DNA of 64,000 nt. It comes from Pampus argenteus. Lineage: Eukaryota; Chordata; Actinopteri; Scombriformes; Stromateidae. Under the pieces are notes generated by a model. The model saw only the letters and a program-made list of their open reading frames with translations. It made no database searches and had not been told where the DNA came from. The stretch is taken from NCBI GenBank assembly GCA_036937835.1, contig CM072863.1, positions 26,641,046-26,705,045 of the forward strand, given 5' to 3'. This document shows, piece after piece, positions 1 to 10,845 of the stretch (position 1 is the stretch's first letter; each line of letters opens with the position of its first letter). A program made the position numbers and the translations under genes.

Positions 1-2558
1 CTATTGTCGTCAAAATACTGGTCCAGCATCTCCTGACCAATATCAACAGGCATGAGACATGTATCCTGAAACATACCATGCTGCTGTCTATCATGCAGAA
101 GCTCATCCTCAGCTGCATCTGCATCAGTTTTAACACTGTCTGCAGGATTCTCCTCTTCGGGACCTTCAGCTTCCTCTTCCCGACAAAAATCGTTAATCCA
201 CGCTTTGTTAAATTCGATGTCTTTATAATAACTATTAGTACTCTTTAAATACTGCAACGCCTGCTTAATGCGCAGAGTATCAACATATTGATACTCATAA
301 TGACCTTTATACGTCAACTTGCGCTTCAATTTAACTGCCAACAAAGACCCCTCCATATTCCAACGCGGTAACAAGTTACTCGTCTCTACTATGTTAGATG
401 GAACACAGGTCACGGGACCGTGCACTCCATTTTGCCCCCCTTTAGGCAAAGCTAACATTTTCATAAACGGAATGTGCAACGCTATCAAATGCTGCTCTAA
501 ACTATTCAAACGCGCCAATTCAGGAGGAACAGGATCAAGTGTGAGCTTATTTGACCAACACTCCGGTGGCATCTCACCTCTATTAATCTTGTAATGGCAG
601 CTATAGCAAATCCACAGTTTCCCCCGAGCTGTGTCTAACAACACACATGGCTCGTCACAGTGCCCATTACACTTATGCAAGTAATCCTCTGTTATGCAGT
701 TTGCTGCTATTGAGGCTACTGTCTCAGTCCTGCTATAGTCCTCCTGTTTACACTGCAGGACCTGATGTCTAAACAACTGCCTGTGACAAACACAACAAAC
801 AAAATCAGGTCCATCTTTGACTTTCTCTAAAAAGTTCTGCATAACAAACTCAAAGTCACTACTCTTTTCTCTCTTTACAAGCCGCTTCACTTCAACATCA
901 GCTACAACACGTATCTTATGATCAGGATTTTCACGATATTTCCTGATACTTCGAAGCTTTACATCACCTCTGTGATCAGGATTTTCACGATATTTCCTAA
1001 TACTTCGAAGCTTTACATCATGTCTATGATCAGGATTTTCACGATATTTCCTGATACTTGCAGCCTTCCGATTGTCTCTATGAGACTTACTTAAACTATA
1101 TTTATTTTTATAAATTTTAATCAGTCTTATTTTATGTAAAAGATTATTTTCGTATTTGTCAACACTCGCCTGCTTCTTAAGGTCCTTAAAGTAGACATTC
1201 TGTTGATATTTTCGCTTATCGTATGCCTGCATATATTTATGACGCAAAACATTTTGTTTCCTATATAAAGACATCTTCTTTCGCATATAATCACGCGCGT
1301 CAGATTTAATCGGATTCAAGCTACCAACAGCGGACAGATCCGTTATAACTTCACTACGCTTTCTCAAGCTATAACCTCCAGAAGCAGGCGTGTTAACCTT
1401 ACAGTAACAATAACAGTTCTGTGTTTGAGGCCGACGAACACAGACAACTGTTTCGAAATGACTACCGCCGACGTTGTCTAAATACACTGCCTCATCATGC
1501 AAACGCGACGATTTGCTACTATATTCGAGCCAGCGACCACTATTAAAGGTGAAAACACTTAAACCTAAATAATCTGCTGTGCCTTGTATCTCCAATTCGG
1601 TGGCCCAACTGCCAACAAAGCCCATCCTTGACACATTCAGGTATTCTGACACAGAGGAATACTCGCATCTCAAAATACCCTCATATGCCGAAGGATTGCT
1701 CCTCACATGTTTGACAACAGCGCGCCGCAACTTCAAGTGATGTTTTTGGGTGCCACTAATGGCCTGACTAACTGCCCTAAAAAAACAGTTACCGTCGCCG
1801 ACAATCTTCTCTGTCGTACAAGGAGTACCTAAAGGACCGACAGCAGAAGACGCAGAAGCCACTCTCTCGGACTCTATGTTAAGCTGTCTACACAGAGCAA
1901 GAGCAACTTTGCTACTAAGGGGATTGAATTGTAAATTCTTACACCCTACATCACCAACAACAATGACATCAGTATTAACGGCGCCGTTGTGACTGACTTT
2001 AAGCTTCTTTAATGAACCGCTTCTAAGAGAGCGCTTACGCTTCTCTGGAGTAACTCGTCTCTCTCCGCTAGCATCGAAAGGCGTAGCCTGTTGCCTAGCT
2101 CGTTGCCTAACGCGGACACCTGAAATCTCAAACGGCTTCGACGATAGCCGCAGGGATGCTGCAAAACGTGTGAAGTACAAACACAGATGCTCGAGACTAC
2201 TGAAATAGAGCACAACGCTGTGCCCCGCAGCATCGACCATCCCATCCCCACTGCGAGCGTGGGAGTCGACCACGGCATACTGCTCACCCTTGCTTATGAC
2301 AGCACAAGTATCTCCGCTCAGCGTCAACAAACACGTCTCATATTTTGCACACATCACACTCAGTCCGTCCCACAGTGTGGTGTGCGCACCTACGTCAATG
2401 AGCTCTCCCTCGATTACTTCAGCTTGTCCGCACTCAAAGTCTGGCTCAAAATTCAGATCAAACATTTGTCCATCGAGTACGTACTGCCGAGGTAAATCTG
2501 GGACACAAAGGAGATCAGACCCACCACTGATCGGGTTGCTTTCTCTCAGGGATGTAGC
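1..2558 (-). CDS. Helitron-type multidomain protein, downstream segment (C76-like end, OTU, DUF6570)
   Basis: On the minus strand one frame stays open from 2558 to the window edge (about 850 codons), so the gene continues to the left. In order it reads: the second half of a C76-like cysteine peptidase with Asp-Ser-His (DSHARSGDGM, near 2250); an OTU protease with the Cys box VGDGNCFFRAV near 1790 and the His box GGSHFETVV near 1460; a basic region with a 54-bp repeat; and a Cys-rich block (CCVCHRQL, WICYSCHYK) followed by LARLNSLEQHLIALHIPF and LPKGGQNGVHGPV. This last pattern is typical of DUF6570, which lies in front of the Rep and helicase domains of Helitron polyproteins. Rep and helicase would lie beyond the edge. 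The frame joins the 2546-3574 exon only through a one-base shift, so this copy is probably broken. OTU and DUF6570 are clear; the Helitron assignment rests on family knowledge. Confidence 0.8.
919..1080 (-). repeat. 54-bp in-frame tandem repeat, about 3 copies
   Basis: The block starting TGATCAGGATTTTCACG recurs at 919, 973 and 1027, exactly 54 bp apart. On the minus strand it gives an 18-residue repeat with core SIRKYRENPDH, rich in Arg/Lys, between the OTU and DUF6570 regions. The copies differ by only a few bases. Confidence 0.9.
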
Positions 2559-3574
2559 TCATCACCTGAGACCACAACCTGGTCCAGAGTGTCAGGCTGC
2601 CATGAAAACACATCATCTGTGGTGTGTTTCACTAAAGCCACCAAACTAACAGCCATACACTGAACACCACGGTACTTAAACTTGGGGTCGCCTTGATGGA
2701 AACTTCCTCTAACAGAAGCGCGACCCTGGGGCTGAGTTAAAACCTGTGGATCGGCCACCACAGGAGCACTGCAGACTTCTACTTCAGCAACACATTCCTC
2801 GACGGACACACTACTAACACCAAACCACTCTGCAGCTACCGACGCCTTCAAATTCAGCAAGTGAATCATGAGATCATTCCAGCACGTGTTAAAAACAACA
2901 GCTGACCGACCTATGTCTGATGCCATCCCTGAAGCGTTGCGCTCCCCACAATCCACGACAACAAAATATTCCTTGTGCTGGATGATCAAGACTATGGCTT
3001 TGTAAAGATCTAACACACAGATGCCATCTCTCAACACATGTTGCTGCAGGTCTTTGCGCAACTCAGCCCCATCATCACCTGCCACAAAGTACTTGTACAC
3101 AGCTTGATCAACACCCGCCCTCCACTTCTGCCCAAACGCACTGAACTCCCGCTGACCAAACTTTTTTTTCCCCACCTGCGCGGCTAACCTCCACCTCTCT
3201 ACACAAACATCGTCAATGTCTGCTGCGCGCCAGGTGCAGACCGAAGAAACGCTATGTCTAGCTGCGGCAACGACGCTGCACGATAGATAAGCGTTAACAT
3301 TAAAACGCGCCGATGCTGTACAAATACGGGTCCCTAACACTACACACTCAGGTTCCTTCTCCATACACATGCAAGGCAAGGAAACAATACAACCTTGAGC
3401 CTGGACAGCCGCCGGGGGAGCAGGGACAGCCGCAGGGGGAGCAGGGACAGCCGCAGGGGGAGCAGGGACAGCCGCAGGGGGAGGAGGGACAGCCGCAGGG
3501 GGAGCAGGGACAGCCGCAGGACGATCTGCCTCAGCCCGAAGACCACAGGTCGACACAGGCACGGGTGTCGCCTC
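2546..3574 (-). CDS. Helitron-type protein exon: Pro-rich repeat and first half of C76-like peptidase
   Basis: A strong 3' splice site (pyrimidine tract ending GATGTAG, next to 3575) opens a coding segment on the minus strand, in phase 0 with the preceding exon. It encodes a Pro/Ala repeat (unit PAAVPAP) and then about 280 residues. Near the end is KYRGVQCMAVSLVALV, which resembles the catalytic Cys box of C76/herpesvirus-tegument-like deubiquitinases found in fish transposon proteins; the Asp/His half is in the next segment. The frame stops at TGA 2546-2548. The rest of the domain is open in the neighbouring frame from 2558, so a one-base indel separates the two halves. An intron is unlikely because nothing is missing between them. 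Alternative: an assembly error at this position. Confidence 0.65.
   Translation of the reverse strand, partial: EATPVPVSTCGLRAEADRPAAVPAPPAAVPPPPAAVPAPPAAVPAPPAAVPAPPAAVQAQGCIVSLPCMCMEKEPECVVLGTRICTASARFNVNAYLSCSVVAAARHSVSSVCTWRAADIDDVCVERWRLAAQVGKKKFGQREFSAFGQKWRAGVDQAVYKYFVAGDDGAELRKDLQQHVLRDGICVLDLYKAIVLIIQHKEYFVVVDCGERNASGMASDIGRSAVVFNTCWNDLMIHLLNLKASVAAEWFGVSSVSVEECVAEVEVCSAPVVADPQVLTQPQGRASVRGSFHQGDPKFKYRGVQCMAVSLVALVKHTTDDVFSWQPDTLDQVVVSGDELHP
3405..3525 (-). repeat. 21-bp coding minisatellite (PAAVPAP unit), about 6 copies
   Basis: The unit GGACAGCCGCAGGGGGAGCA(G) repeats about six times with few changes. In the minus frame it encodes a Pro/Ala heptad, forming a flexible linker between the SGNH-like exons and the C76-like domain. 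Confidence 0.9.
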
Positions 3575-3722
3575 CTACATCACAAAGAGAAATATGACAA
3601 AACAGATTAACAATAACATACATAGACATGATCATTCAACTACCGTACTAGGTCACAACCTAAAAAAAAAAATTACTGGTTAACTGCTCAACGGTCTCCA
3701 TCTGGATCAAAACATTACATAC

Positions 3723-5327
3723 CTCCTTCCTCGGACGTTTGCGCTTCGGGGAAACAGCTTCCCGGCGGTGTTCCACAGGCAACGGCTAATGTGAGAACAA
3801 CAAAAACAAAATTGTCAAACACATAACAAGCCCTTATAGACAAACACTGTTGTATTATTTCATGTCTAAAGAAGAGAAAGTACATTTGTTAACATTTCAT
3901 CATATAACATATCACATATAACTTTAAGATAGATAGATAATTTTATCTATCCCCTAAGGGAAATTAAGTTGTCACAGTAGTCCGGTATGCATACAATAAA
4001 ACAATGCAATAGCACAAAATACTTAGGTAGAGAAAAAAAAAAACTAAATTATAAATACAAATCTGTAATCAGCAAAAGTATATAATAATATAGTCATAAT
4101 AATAATAGTAGCTGTGTTGCGTTTAAAGGTTAATTACCTTGCTGCCTGTGGAGACGGCATCAACAGGCGATGGAACCGGGGTTTCCATCACAGCCAGCAC
4201 GCCGGGCGAGAACCAGACAGGATTCAGTGGAATGAAACACTCCCGCAAGACCAGGGGAGCGCCATTCGCCTGTATGACAAACAGAGAGATTCTTTAGGAC
4301 GCTTGTAATTTCCTTACATGAAGCAAACACACAGACAATCACTGCTGTGTAGATACAATAGTTACATAAATATGGTCACCAGAGCGGCTATGCTGTAATG
4401 ACAAATAGCACACAAAGTTAGCATCAACTGACAACTTTTGCTTTCAATAAAGCATATTGATGGTGTTCAATCTCTTACCTTCCTGCCCGGAGCCACACGC
4501 GTCCACTCGCTGGGGGGAGGTCGCGGAGCACGGACCTCCCCCACAACGACCACACGCGCAGGACGGCGACGTCTAGGCGTGGGAGACACCTGGCAGGGAA
4601 CCTCTGGCGTCGCCGTCTCCAGGTGCTGTGTGGTAGCAGCCAACAGTGACTCCATGAGGAGGGGGGTCCCCATGTCATCACTGAGGTGCAACTGCAAAAC
4701 AATGACATAAAAAACACATGCGTTTTTACAAATTTTAATTTTACTGTCAAACATTTCTGTATTGTTATAAATAATGTATTGTACTTACACCATCACGGCA
4801 CCAGAGCCAGCGGTCAGCGAGGGGGAAGCGGTCACCATGGTGATAATACTTAACACCTTACAAAAAGAAGAAAAATAACAAGAATGAACATTAATTCTTG
4901 AATAAAAAGGCATATCACAAAACTATCAGGTTACAAATATTACAAATTTGCATAAACAAACCTAGGCGCGCCGCCACGCGATGAAATTCCTGCCGGAAGA
5001 ACTCCTGGATATCCTCCGGGACCGTCAGGCGCGGCACAAGGTCGACAGCAAATACCTAAATACAGAATAATAACCGTTAATCTTACTAAATTCTCTTGAC
5101 CTGTACACATCAGTGTTTTTCCTTACCCGAATCGAGGGTCTAAGGACAGAGGGTGTCACTCCCTCTACAGATTGTAAAGCCCTCTGAGACAAATGTATTT
5201 TGTTATTTTGGCCTATATAAATAACATTTGATTTCATTTAATTATGAAAACACAAACATCAATTACGCTACCTGTGCAGTCGGCCAGGCGCTGCAGACAG
5301 AAGCCAGGTAACGTCCAAAGGCTTCGC
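3723..5327 (-). CDS. Six small upstream exons encoding an SGNH-hydrolase-like N-terminal region
   Basis: Six minus-strand segments have consensus splice borders and compatible phases: 5327-5272 (donor GTAGCG), 5055-4962 (donor GTTTGT), 4856-4789 (donor GTAAGT), 4691-4479 (donor GTAAGA), 4269-4138 (donor GTAATT) and 3785-3723 (donor GTATGT). The exon ending at 4962 leaves one base that the next exon's two bases complete to a Gly codon; the other junctions are phase 0, including entry into the 3574 exon. The translation contains FAVDLVPRLTVPEDIQEF and CRDG/LHLSDDMG. The DGLHLSD box spans the third/fourth exon junction and is the Asp-x-x-His end of an SGNH/GDSL hydrolase. The last exon is basic (SPKRKRPRKE), possibly a nuclear localisation signal. 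The 5' end of the gene, including the GDS block, was not found. Phase agreement makes chance unlikely, but expression is not shown. Confidence 0.55.
5122..5240 (+). mobile_element. L2-like LINE 3'-UTR fragment
   Basis: The text around the subtelomere-independent block at 23733-23835 (AGAGGGCTTTACAATCTGTA, 'gacaccctctgtccttagaccctc', 'tatatagcccaaaat') recurs here on the opposite strand. At 23.7 kb this block is the 3' end of the minus-strand L2-like element, so this is a short 3' fragment in + orientation, lying in an intron of the Helitron-type gene. Confidence 0.6.
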
Positions 5328-5334
5328 CTGCGAC

Positions 5335-5475
5335 AACAGCACAAACGCATAGCAAAAACAATATCAGCACAGCAACAGCACAAACGCATAGCAAAAACAA
5401 TATCAGCACAGCAACAGCACAAACGCATAGCAAAAACAATATCAGCACAGCAACAGCAAAAAGCGCATAGCAAAA
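5335..5475. repeat. 39-bp minisatellite, about 3.5 copies
   Basis: The unit ACAGCACAAACGCATAGC... repeats at 5336, 5375 and 5414 with almost no change, and the last copy is degenerate. Shorter cousins occur at 6110-6150 and 6635-6670. Confidence 0.85.
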
Positions 5476-7145
5476 ACACACACTGCACAAAAGCAACACA
5501 TCCAGCCTATCAGTCATTGCACATGCCATGTCATAATATCATACAATATAACGTAATAGATATGATTATGGGATAAAAACAGTCTCATCTCCACAAGCAC
5601 AGCGCTAATGTTAAGGCCACTGTGTTATAATAACAAAATCTTTGCCTGACAACATTGTCATACTTAACCCTTACAATGTGTTTGGGTCACAATTAACTCC
5701 TTTTCAAGTTTATGCATGTAAAAAGTACCATTTGCTTCTATGTACTGGAACAAGACTTCATCTAATCAGCAAACACAACTATTTTAACACAACAAAATTC
5801 ATTTTCACCATCATAGTTAACTCTAAACGTCTCAACAAATAACACATGACATTTGTGGTGTTACATGGCAAACATTACTCCTCAGAGAACACTGGCTGTT
5901 GTATGCAACACTTCAAAGCTGTGACTTATCATGCCCCACAACACACACACACACACACAATATAATATAATAGATATGATTATGGGATTAAGACAGTCTC
6001 ATCTCCACAAGCACAGCACTAATGTTAAGGCCACTGTATTATAATGACAAAATCCTTGCCTGACAACATTATCATATACATACAACACATTACACAAAAC
6101 CAACATATCAGCACAGCAACAGCAAAAAACGCATAGCAAAAACACACACTGCACAAATGCAACACATCCAGCCTATCAGTCATTGCACATGCCATGTCAT
6201 AATATCATACAATATAATGTAATAGATATGATTATAGGATAAAAACATTCTCATCTCCACAAGCACAGCGCTAATGTTAAGGCCACTGTGTTATAATAAC
6301 AAAATCCTTGCCTGACAACATTGTCATACTTAACCCTTACAATGTGTTTGGGTCACAATTAACTCCTTTTCAAGTTTATGCATGTAAAAAGTACCATTTG
6401 CTTCTTTGTACTGGAACAAGACTTCATCTAATCAGCAAACACAACTATTTTAACACAACAAAATTCATTTTCACCATCATAGTTAACTCCAAACTTCTCA
6501 ACAAATAAAACATGACATGATAAGCCACAGTAATATTTGTCCTGTAACACACAAATGTCAAATTTTTTCTATTGATCCCGAAGGAAATTAAGGTGTCCAG
6601 CAGCATATACATATAACACATAATCAACATATCAGCACAGCACCAGCAAAAACGCATAGCAAAAACACACATTGCACAAAAACAACACATCCAGCCTGTC
6701 AGTCATTGCATATGTCATAATATCATACAATATAATGTAATAGATATGATTGTGGGATAAAAACAGTCTTATCTCCACAAGCACAGCGCTAATGTTAAGG
6801 CCACTGTATTGTAATGACAAAATCTTTCAGCACACGAAACCCCCCCCCCCCCCCCCCCATTATAGCACTACCTCTAAAAATAATAACCGGATTCACTCCC
6901 TGACATCTGTCTATCACTCACTCAAGACGCGCCGGCCACCGGAGTAATGAGGAGGCTGAGCGATCAAATCCGCCCCTCCCACATCACCCCGGCCCCGGTA
7001 AAATTGTCAAGCCACATACCCACACATAATATAACATCATATAATATAATATATATGATTATGGGATAAAAACAGTCTGATCTCCACAAGCACAGCACTA
7101 CTGTTAAGGCCACTGTATTATAATGGCAAAATCTTTCAGCACACG

Positions 7146-7181
<36 letters not shown>

Positions 7182-7620
7182 GCCCCTCCCCTACACGAAA
7201 TCGAACCTTCTAGAACAATCTCACTATCCCGCACAAACACAAAAGCCGTCTTCATGTACGTGTAATCAAAATTAATACATTACAGCATTGTTTCTTAAAA
7301 AATAATATATATGATTATGGGATAAAACAGTCTGATCTCCACAAGCACAGCGCTACTGTTAAGGCCACTGTATTATAATGGCAAAATCTTCCAGCACACG
7401 AACACACACACCGCCCCTCCCCCACATGAAATCGAACCTTCTAGAACAATCTCGACTATCCCGCACAAACACAAAAGCCGTCTTCATGTACGTGTAATCA
7501 AAATTAATACATTACAGCATTATTTCTAAAAAATAACCGGATTCACTCCCTGATATCTGTAAATCACTCACTGAAGACCCGCCGGCCACCGGAGGAATGA
7601 GGAGGCTGAGCGGTCAAATC
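5476..7620. repeat. Block of dispersed direct repeats with AC and poly-C runs, no gene seen
   Basis: A core (GATATGATTATGGGATAAAA, then 'cagtctcatctccacaagcacagcgct', then 'aatgttaaggccactgt') occurs near 5560, 5975, 6225, 6745, 7055 and 7310. A longer direct duplication, 5480-5845 against 6125-6510, is offset by 666 bp and almost identical. Simple repeats inside: (AC)n 5938-5958 and 7144-7180, poly-C 6839-6858. The sequence 7190-7300 recurs at 7410-7525. The 66-codon reading frames here come only from the duplication and resemble nothing I know. Confidence 0.75.
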
Positions 7621-7868
7621 CCGGTAAAAATTGTCAATCTCGACCGATCCGCGGTGATAAAAAAAAATAACATTTCAATTCACAGTAATAAAACATACAA
7701 ACATCCCCCTTTATATATAGAAAAATATATATTTATTACATTAAAATTAATTCTCCAACTAAATATTAATCATGCCTTAGTTAAGCTTTGTGTGAGTGCG
7801 CGTTCACGAAAAAACCTGCTGGACGTGAGAGCACAGAAACTCTGGGGAAGAAGTTTAGTTAGTAACAT

Positions 7869-7948
<80 letters not shown>

Positions 7949-8189
7949 GAAGTGGAGAGAGAGAGACAGATGAAACACTTGCTGTGATGGGGGATTTCAA
8001 TGATGATGTTTTAACATCTTCATCAATTTGTCGCTGCATGCTTGAGGAGGGGTTTGTGCCTAATACTTTGCTATTGTAATATAATATTGTAATAATGTAT
8101 AATATTGTATAATAATGTATAATAAAGTAATAATTAATTATAAATAAATATTTTTTTTATATTATTGAAATAAGACTTTGAAATTGCAA
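7621..8189. repeat. AT-rich stretch with GACA/GATA/GA microsatellite, no gene seen
   Basis: A compound microsatellite at 7868-7960 runs (GACA)n, then (GATA)n, then (GA)n. The rest is AT-rich, with (ATA/TAATAT) runs near 8075-8150. A related phrase, 'cctgctggacg(t/a)gagagcacagaaactc', occurs at 7817 and again at 24042 near the L2-like element, so part of this is probably a degenerate copy of that element's flank. Confidence 0.5.
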
Positions 8190-8535
8190 TACTCAAAGGC
8201 CCACAGTGCACAATAAACATCCTATAGACAAGACAGGAAGACATGACAACCATAATAATATAAACCTAACCAAAGTACTTTTAAAGGCTTGTATATAATA
8301 CAAATAGGTAAAAGTAAAAAACACACTGTACAGGTAAGAACACAATGTATAAGTAAAAACACAATGTAACAGTAAAAACACAAGTAACAACAAAGCAATG
8401 TTAAGTAAGTGTGCTGTAAAAGAAAAGTGTTCAGTTGAGTTTCTGTGGAGCAGTGGGAAGGGAACTACCTGATGGCAGCAGACTGAAGAGGCTGTTGGAT
8501 GGGTGCGTGGGATTGGGTAGATGAACAAAAAACTC
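8190..8535 (-). mobile_element. LINE 3'-end remnant (CR1/Rex1 group)
   Basis: On the minus strand around 8440-8530 the reading NSLFSLLPSGSSLP resembles the C-terminal RT-protein signature seen in the complete Rex1-like elements at 16-22 kb (LFTPLPSGRRFRSLR and LFSLLPSGRRFRS). It is followed by a stop and an A/T-rich tail of short repeats. I infer a 5'-truncated copy; nothing upstream is recognisable. Confidence 0.45.
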
Positions 8536-9282
8536 TCTTGCACCAATGGTCTATTCTGAACAGGAAGTCGGCCATTTTGAATTTCATTTTTCCCATTGAA
8601 AACCAACTGCTCCTAGGGATTCCAGCCATTCTCACAGCCATATGCTCCGTCCTACCGGCTTCAGATCTGCCGCGCGTGACAGGGGCTCAGTGGCAGCACC
8701 TCTGCAACACGTCGGGCAGCGGCGGGCGGCATGAACGAGGGACTACAACACCGCTTGCGGTTTTAATTTTAAATTGAATTTCTTGTGTGTTTATAATATC
8801 AAGCTTGAGTTGTTCCAGATTCGGTGTTTAAGCAAAACTAAAGTTTGTTTCCATATGAAAAGGTTAAACATTACATATCAGTTTTTATAGGTTTTGGGAG
8901 GGTAACTGCTGTAATGGAAAAACAGACAACATGCTGATGCAAGTTCAACAAGCTATAGTTTGATTCTCTAGACACACCAGGAACACACACGTCAAGCAAA
9001 GTCACTCAGGTCATTTAATTTTGAAACTTGCAGTTAATTTACAATCTCAAAATGATATTTAAAAGTATTCTTGTCTTACTATGTGATAGTATAATATTGT
9101 ATTGTATAATCTATGAATAATACAGAATGTTTGTAACTGCAAAGTCACATATGGTTATCACATATGTGACGTTTTAGGCTAATAGTGTAGAAGTGTTGGG
9201 TTTCTGTAACACTGGCTCACCCCTTCAAGTCTAAATATTATTCTTCTGGTAGGCGGAAATGAGGAAATATTGCTGAAGGTAG
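8536..9282. other. No gene recognised; one GC-rich patch
   Basis: 8640-8760 is GC-rich with 'cagcggcgggcggc', unlike its AT-rich surroundings, and may be an uncharacterised interspersed repeat. No splice-compatible coding segment is evident. The remainder is low-complexity AT-rich DNA. Confidence 0.4.
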
Positions 9283-9995
9283 AGAATTGTCAGGCCGGGA
9301 CTCAAATGAGGACTCAGATGCAGAGTAAGGCTGAGAGTAGCTTTTAATCAGGACTTGAATAACTCCCGAAAGAGTGAGACTATAAAGTAGGCCTTAACTA
9401 AGAGAAACAAAAATCACTCAGAGGAGGAAAAACTCTGAACTAACTTTATTAAAGGTTAACAAAATCAAAATCACTCACAATGAGGAGAAAACAAAGGCTA
9501 TGAAAACATTAACTAAGGGCGCTCTTACGAGGCTGGCAAAACACTAGGCTGATCACTAGAAAACAAAAGGGGCTAGACTAAGAAGTATACAACAAAAAAC
9601 ACTCTTACGAGGAAGAAAACAACAGAACCCTAGAGCTATAAAGCTATGGCTGAGGCTAGAAAATTACAACAAAAAAATCACTCTGACGAGGAAGAAACAA
9701 AAGAACACTAGATCGAAAAGCTATGGCTGTGGGTTTAAGGCAAGAAGGCTTTGGTGCTGCAAGAATGCTGCAAGAGACGAAACACTTCGGCACGGGACAA
9801 AGGGAGACGCAGACAATAAATACACCAGGTAATGGGAACAGGTGGAAACAATCAGGACGGGGAAGACAATCAGACCGGTGACACATGAGGAAGGGCAAGT
9901 GACCTGAAACGAGAGGAGAGTTATTTCAAAATAAAACAGGAAGTGACAAGACAAGACAAAAACCCAGCTTGACCTCACCGCGGTGTGACAAGAAT
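9283..9995. mobile_element. Solo LTR with 5-bp target-site duplication AGAAT
   Basis: A 703-bp block, 9288-9990, begins TGTCA and ends TGACA (perfect 5-bp inverted ends in the TG...CA pattern of LTRs). It is directly flanked by AGAAT at 9283-9287 and 9991-9995. No internal retroviral sequence is attached, so it is a solo LTR left by LTR-LTR recombination. Its interior contains several imperfect repeats around 'acgaggaagaaaacaa'. The family could be gypsy-like or ERV; I cannot tell. Confidence 0.8.
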
Positions 9996-10698
9996 GTGGA
10001 GAATTTGAAAGGAAATGCTCTAGTACCCGTATCTGGTCCGGCAGGTTAAAGATCATTCCTCTGAGTGAATTTAAAAATGTTGGCTAACCGTAAGACTGAT
10101 GAAAGTGACACTAAACACATCACGTTGAGTAGTCTAGTCTCTGGTGATGCAGTAATTCATTAATGACAGTGTGAGGTTACAAAACACAACTCTATGACCC
10201 TCATCATGTCTGTCACATTACCAACCCCCTTCAACAAAGAGATTCATGTGTACAAAATGTTGTCTATTAACACTGATGACTCACAGTTATGTAAGAAATG
10301 GTAAAGGATTGAGAATCCAAACCATACGTTGACACATGGATGCTTTATCCCAGAAAGCCTGTGTCCCTAAATGTTTTTGTTTACACCAGAAGCCACAGTT
10401 AGAGGCAGCAAAAAGCAGCATAGCGGTTGTGTATACCTGCCTTTATTTTCAAGGTCTGTGTAATCTCTCCTCGTAGAGTGAACCTGAGGTAAAAATAATC
10501 ATAATAATATAATACTTGGTAGTACTGATAAAGGTACTTTTTCAAGTTCCAATTAAGACAACATAATCCAAAGGTTTGCTCAACTTTTGCTCCTAAAATG
10601 TTGACTGAAAATAAAATTTTGTCATTTTTGTTGTACAAGCAGCCGTAACGTGCTGTTTATCACCTTTATGTCGTGCTAAAGGGTGTGTCTCACTGGGT
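9996..10698. other. No gene or element recognised
   Basis: Ordinary AT-rich sequence. The small reading frames have no coding character and I see no tandem structure. Confidence 0.4.
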
Positions 10699-10845
10699 GT
10701 GTCTCCACTCTGGCTGGAGGTTTATGTGGACTTTTGGCTGGTGGAGAGGGTGAACGGGGCCTATCCTTGGCACAGCATCTCTACTGATGCCCTGCTAATA
10801 GTGGGAGGCAGCATGGAGGACTTTGAGACGCCCTTTGAGGTAAGA
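10699..10845 (+). CDS. Orphan exon candidate, unknown protein
   Basis: A + frame from 10699 reads through a region of balanced composition, with a hydrophobic and aromatic stretch (LEVYVDFWLVERVNG, then PWHSISTDALLIVGGSMEDF). It ends at a consensus donor GAG|GTAAGA at 10846. I do not recognise the protein and find no partner exon nearby. It could be one exon of a host gene, an exon carried by a transposon, or chance. Confidence 0.3.

Noticed and set aside
3313..3610. Gln/Gly-rich or Arg/Ser-rich + strand proteins
   Set aside because: They are other-frame readings of the 21-bp coding repeat; the minus frame is linked by splice phase to known domains.
5642..6508. Two near-identical 66-codon ORFs
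   Set aside because: They lie within a 666-bp-offset direct duplication of AT-rich non-coding sequence; there is no domain and no conserved start context.
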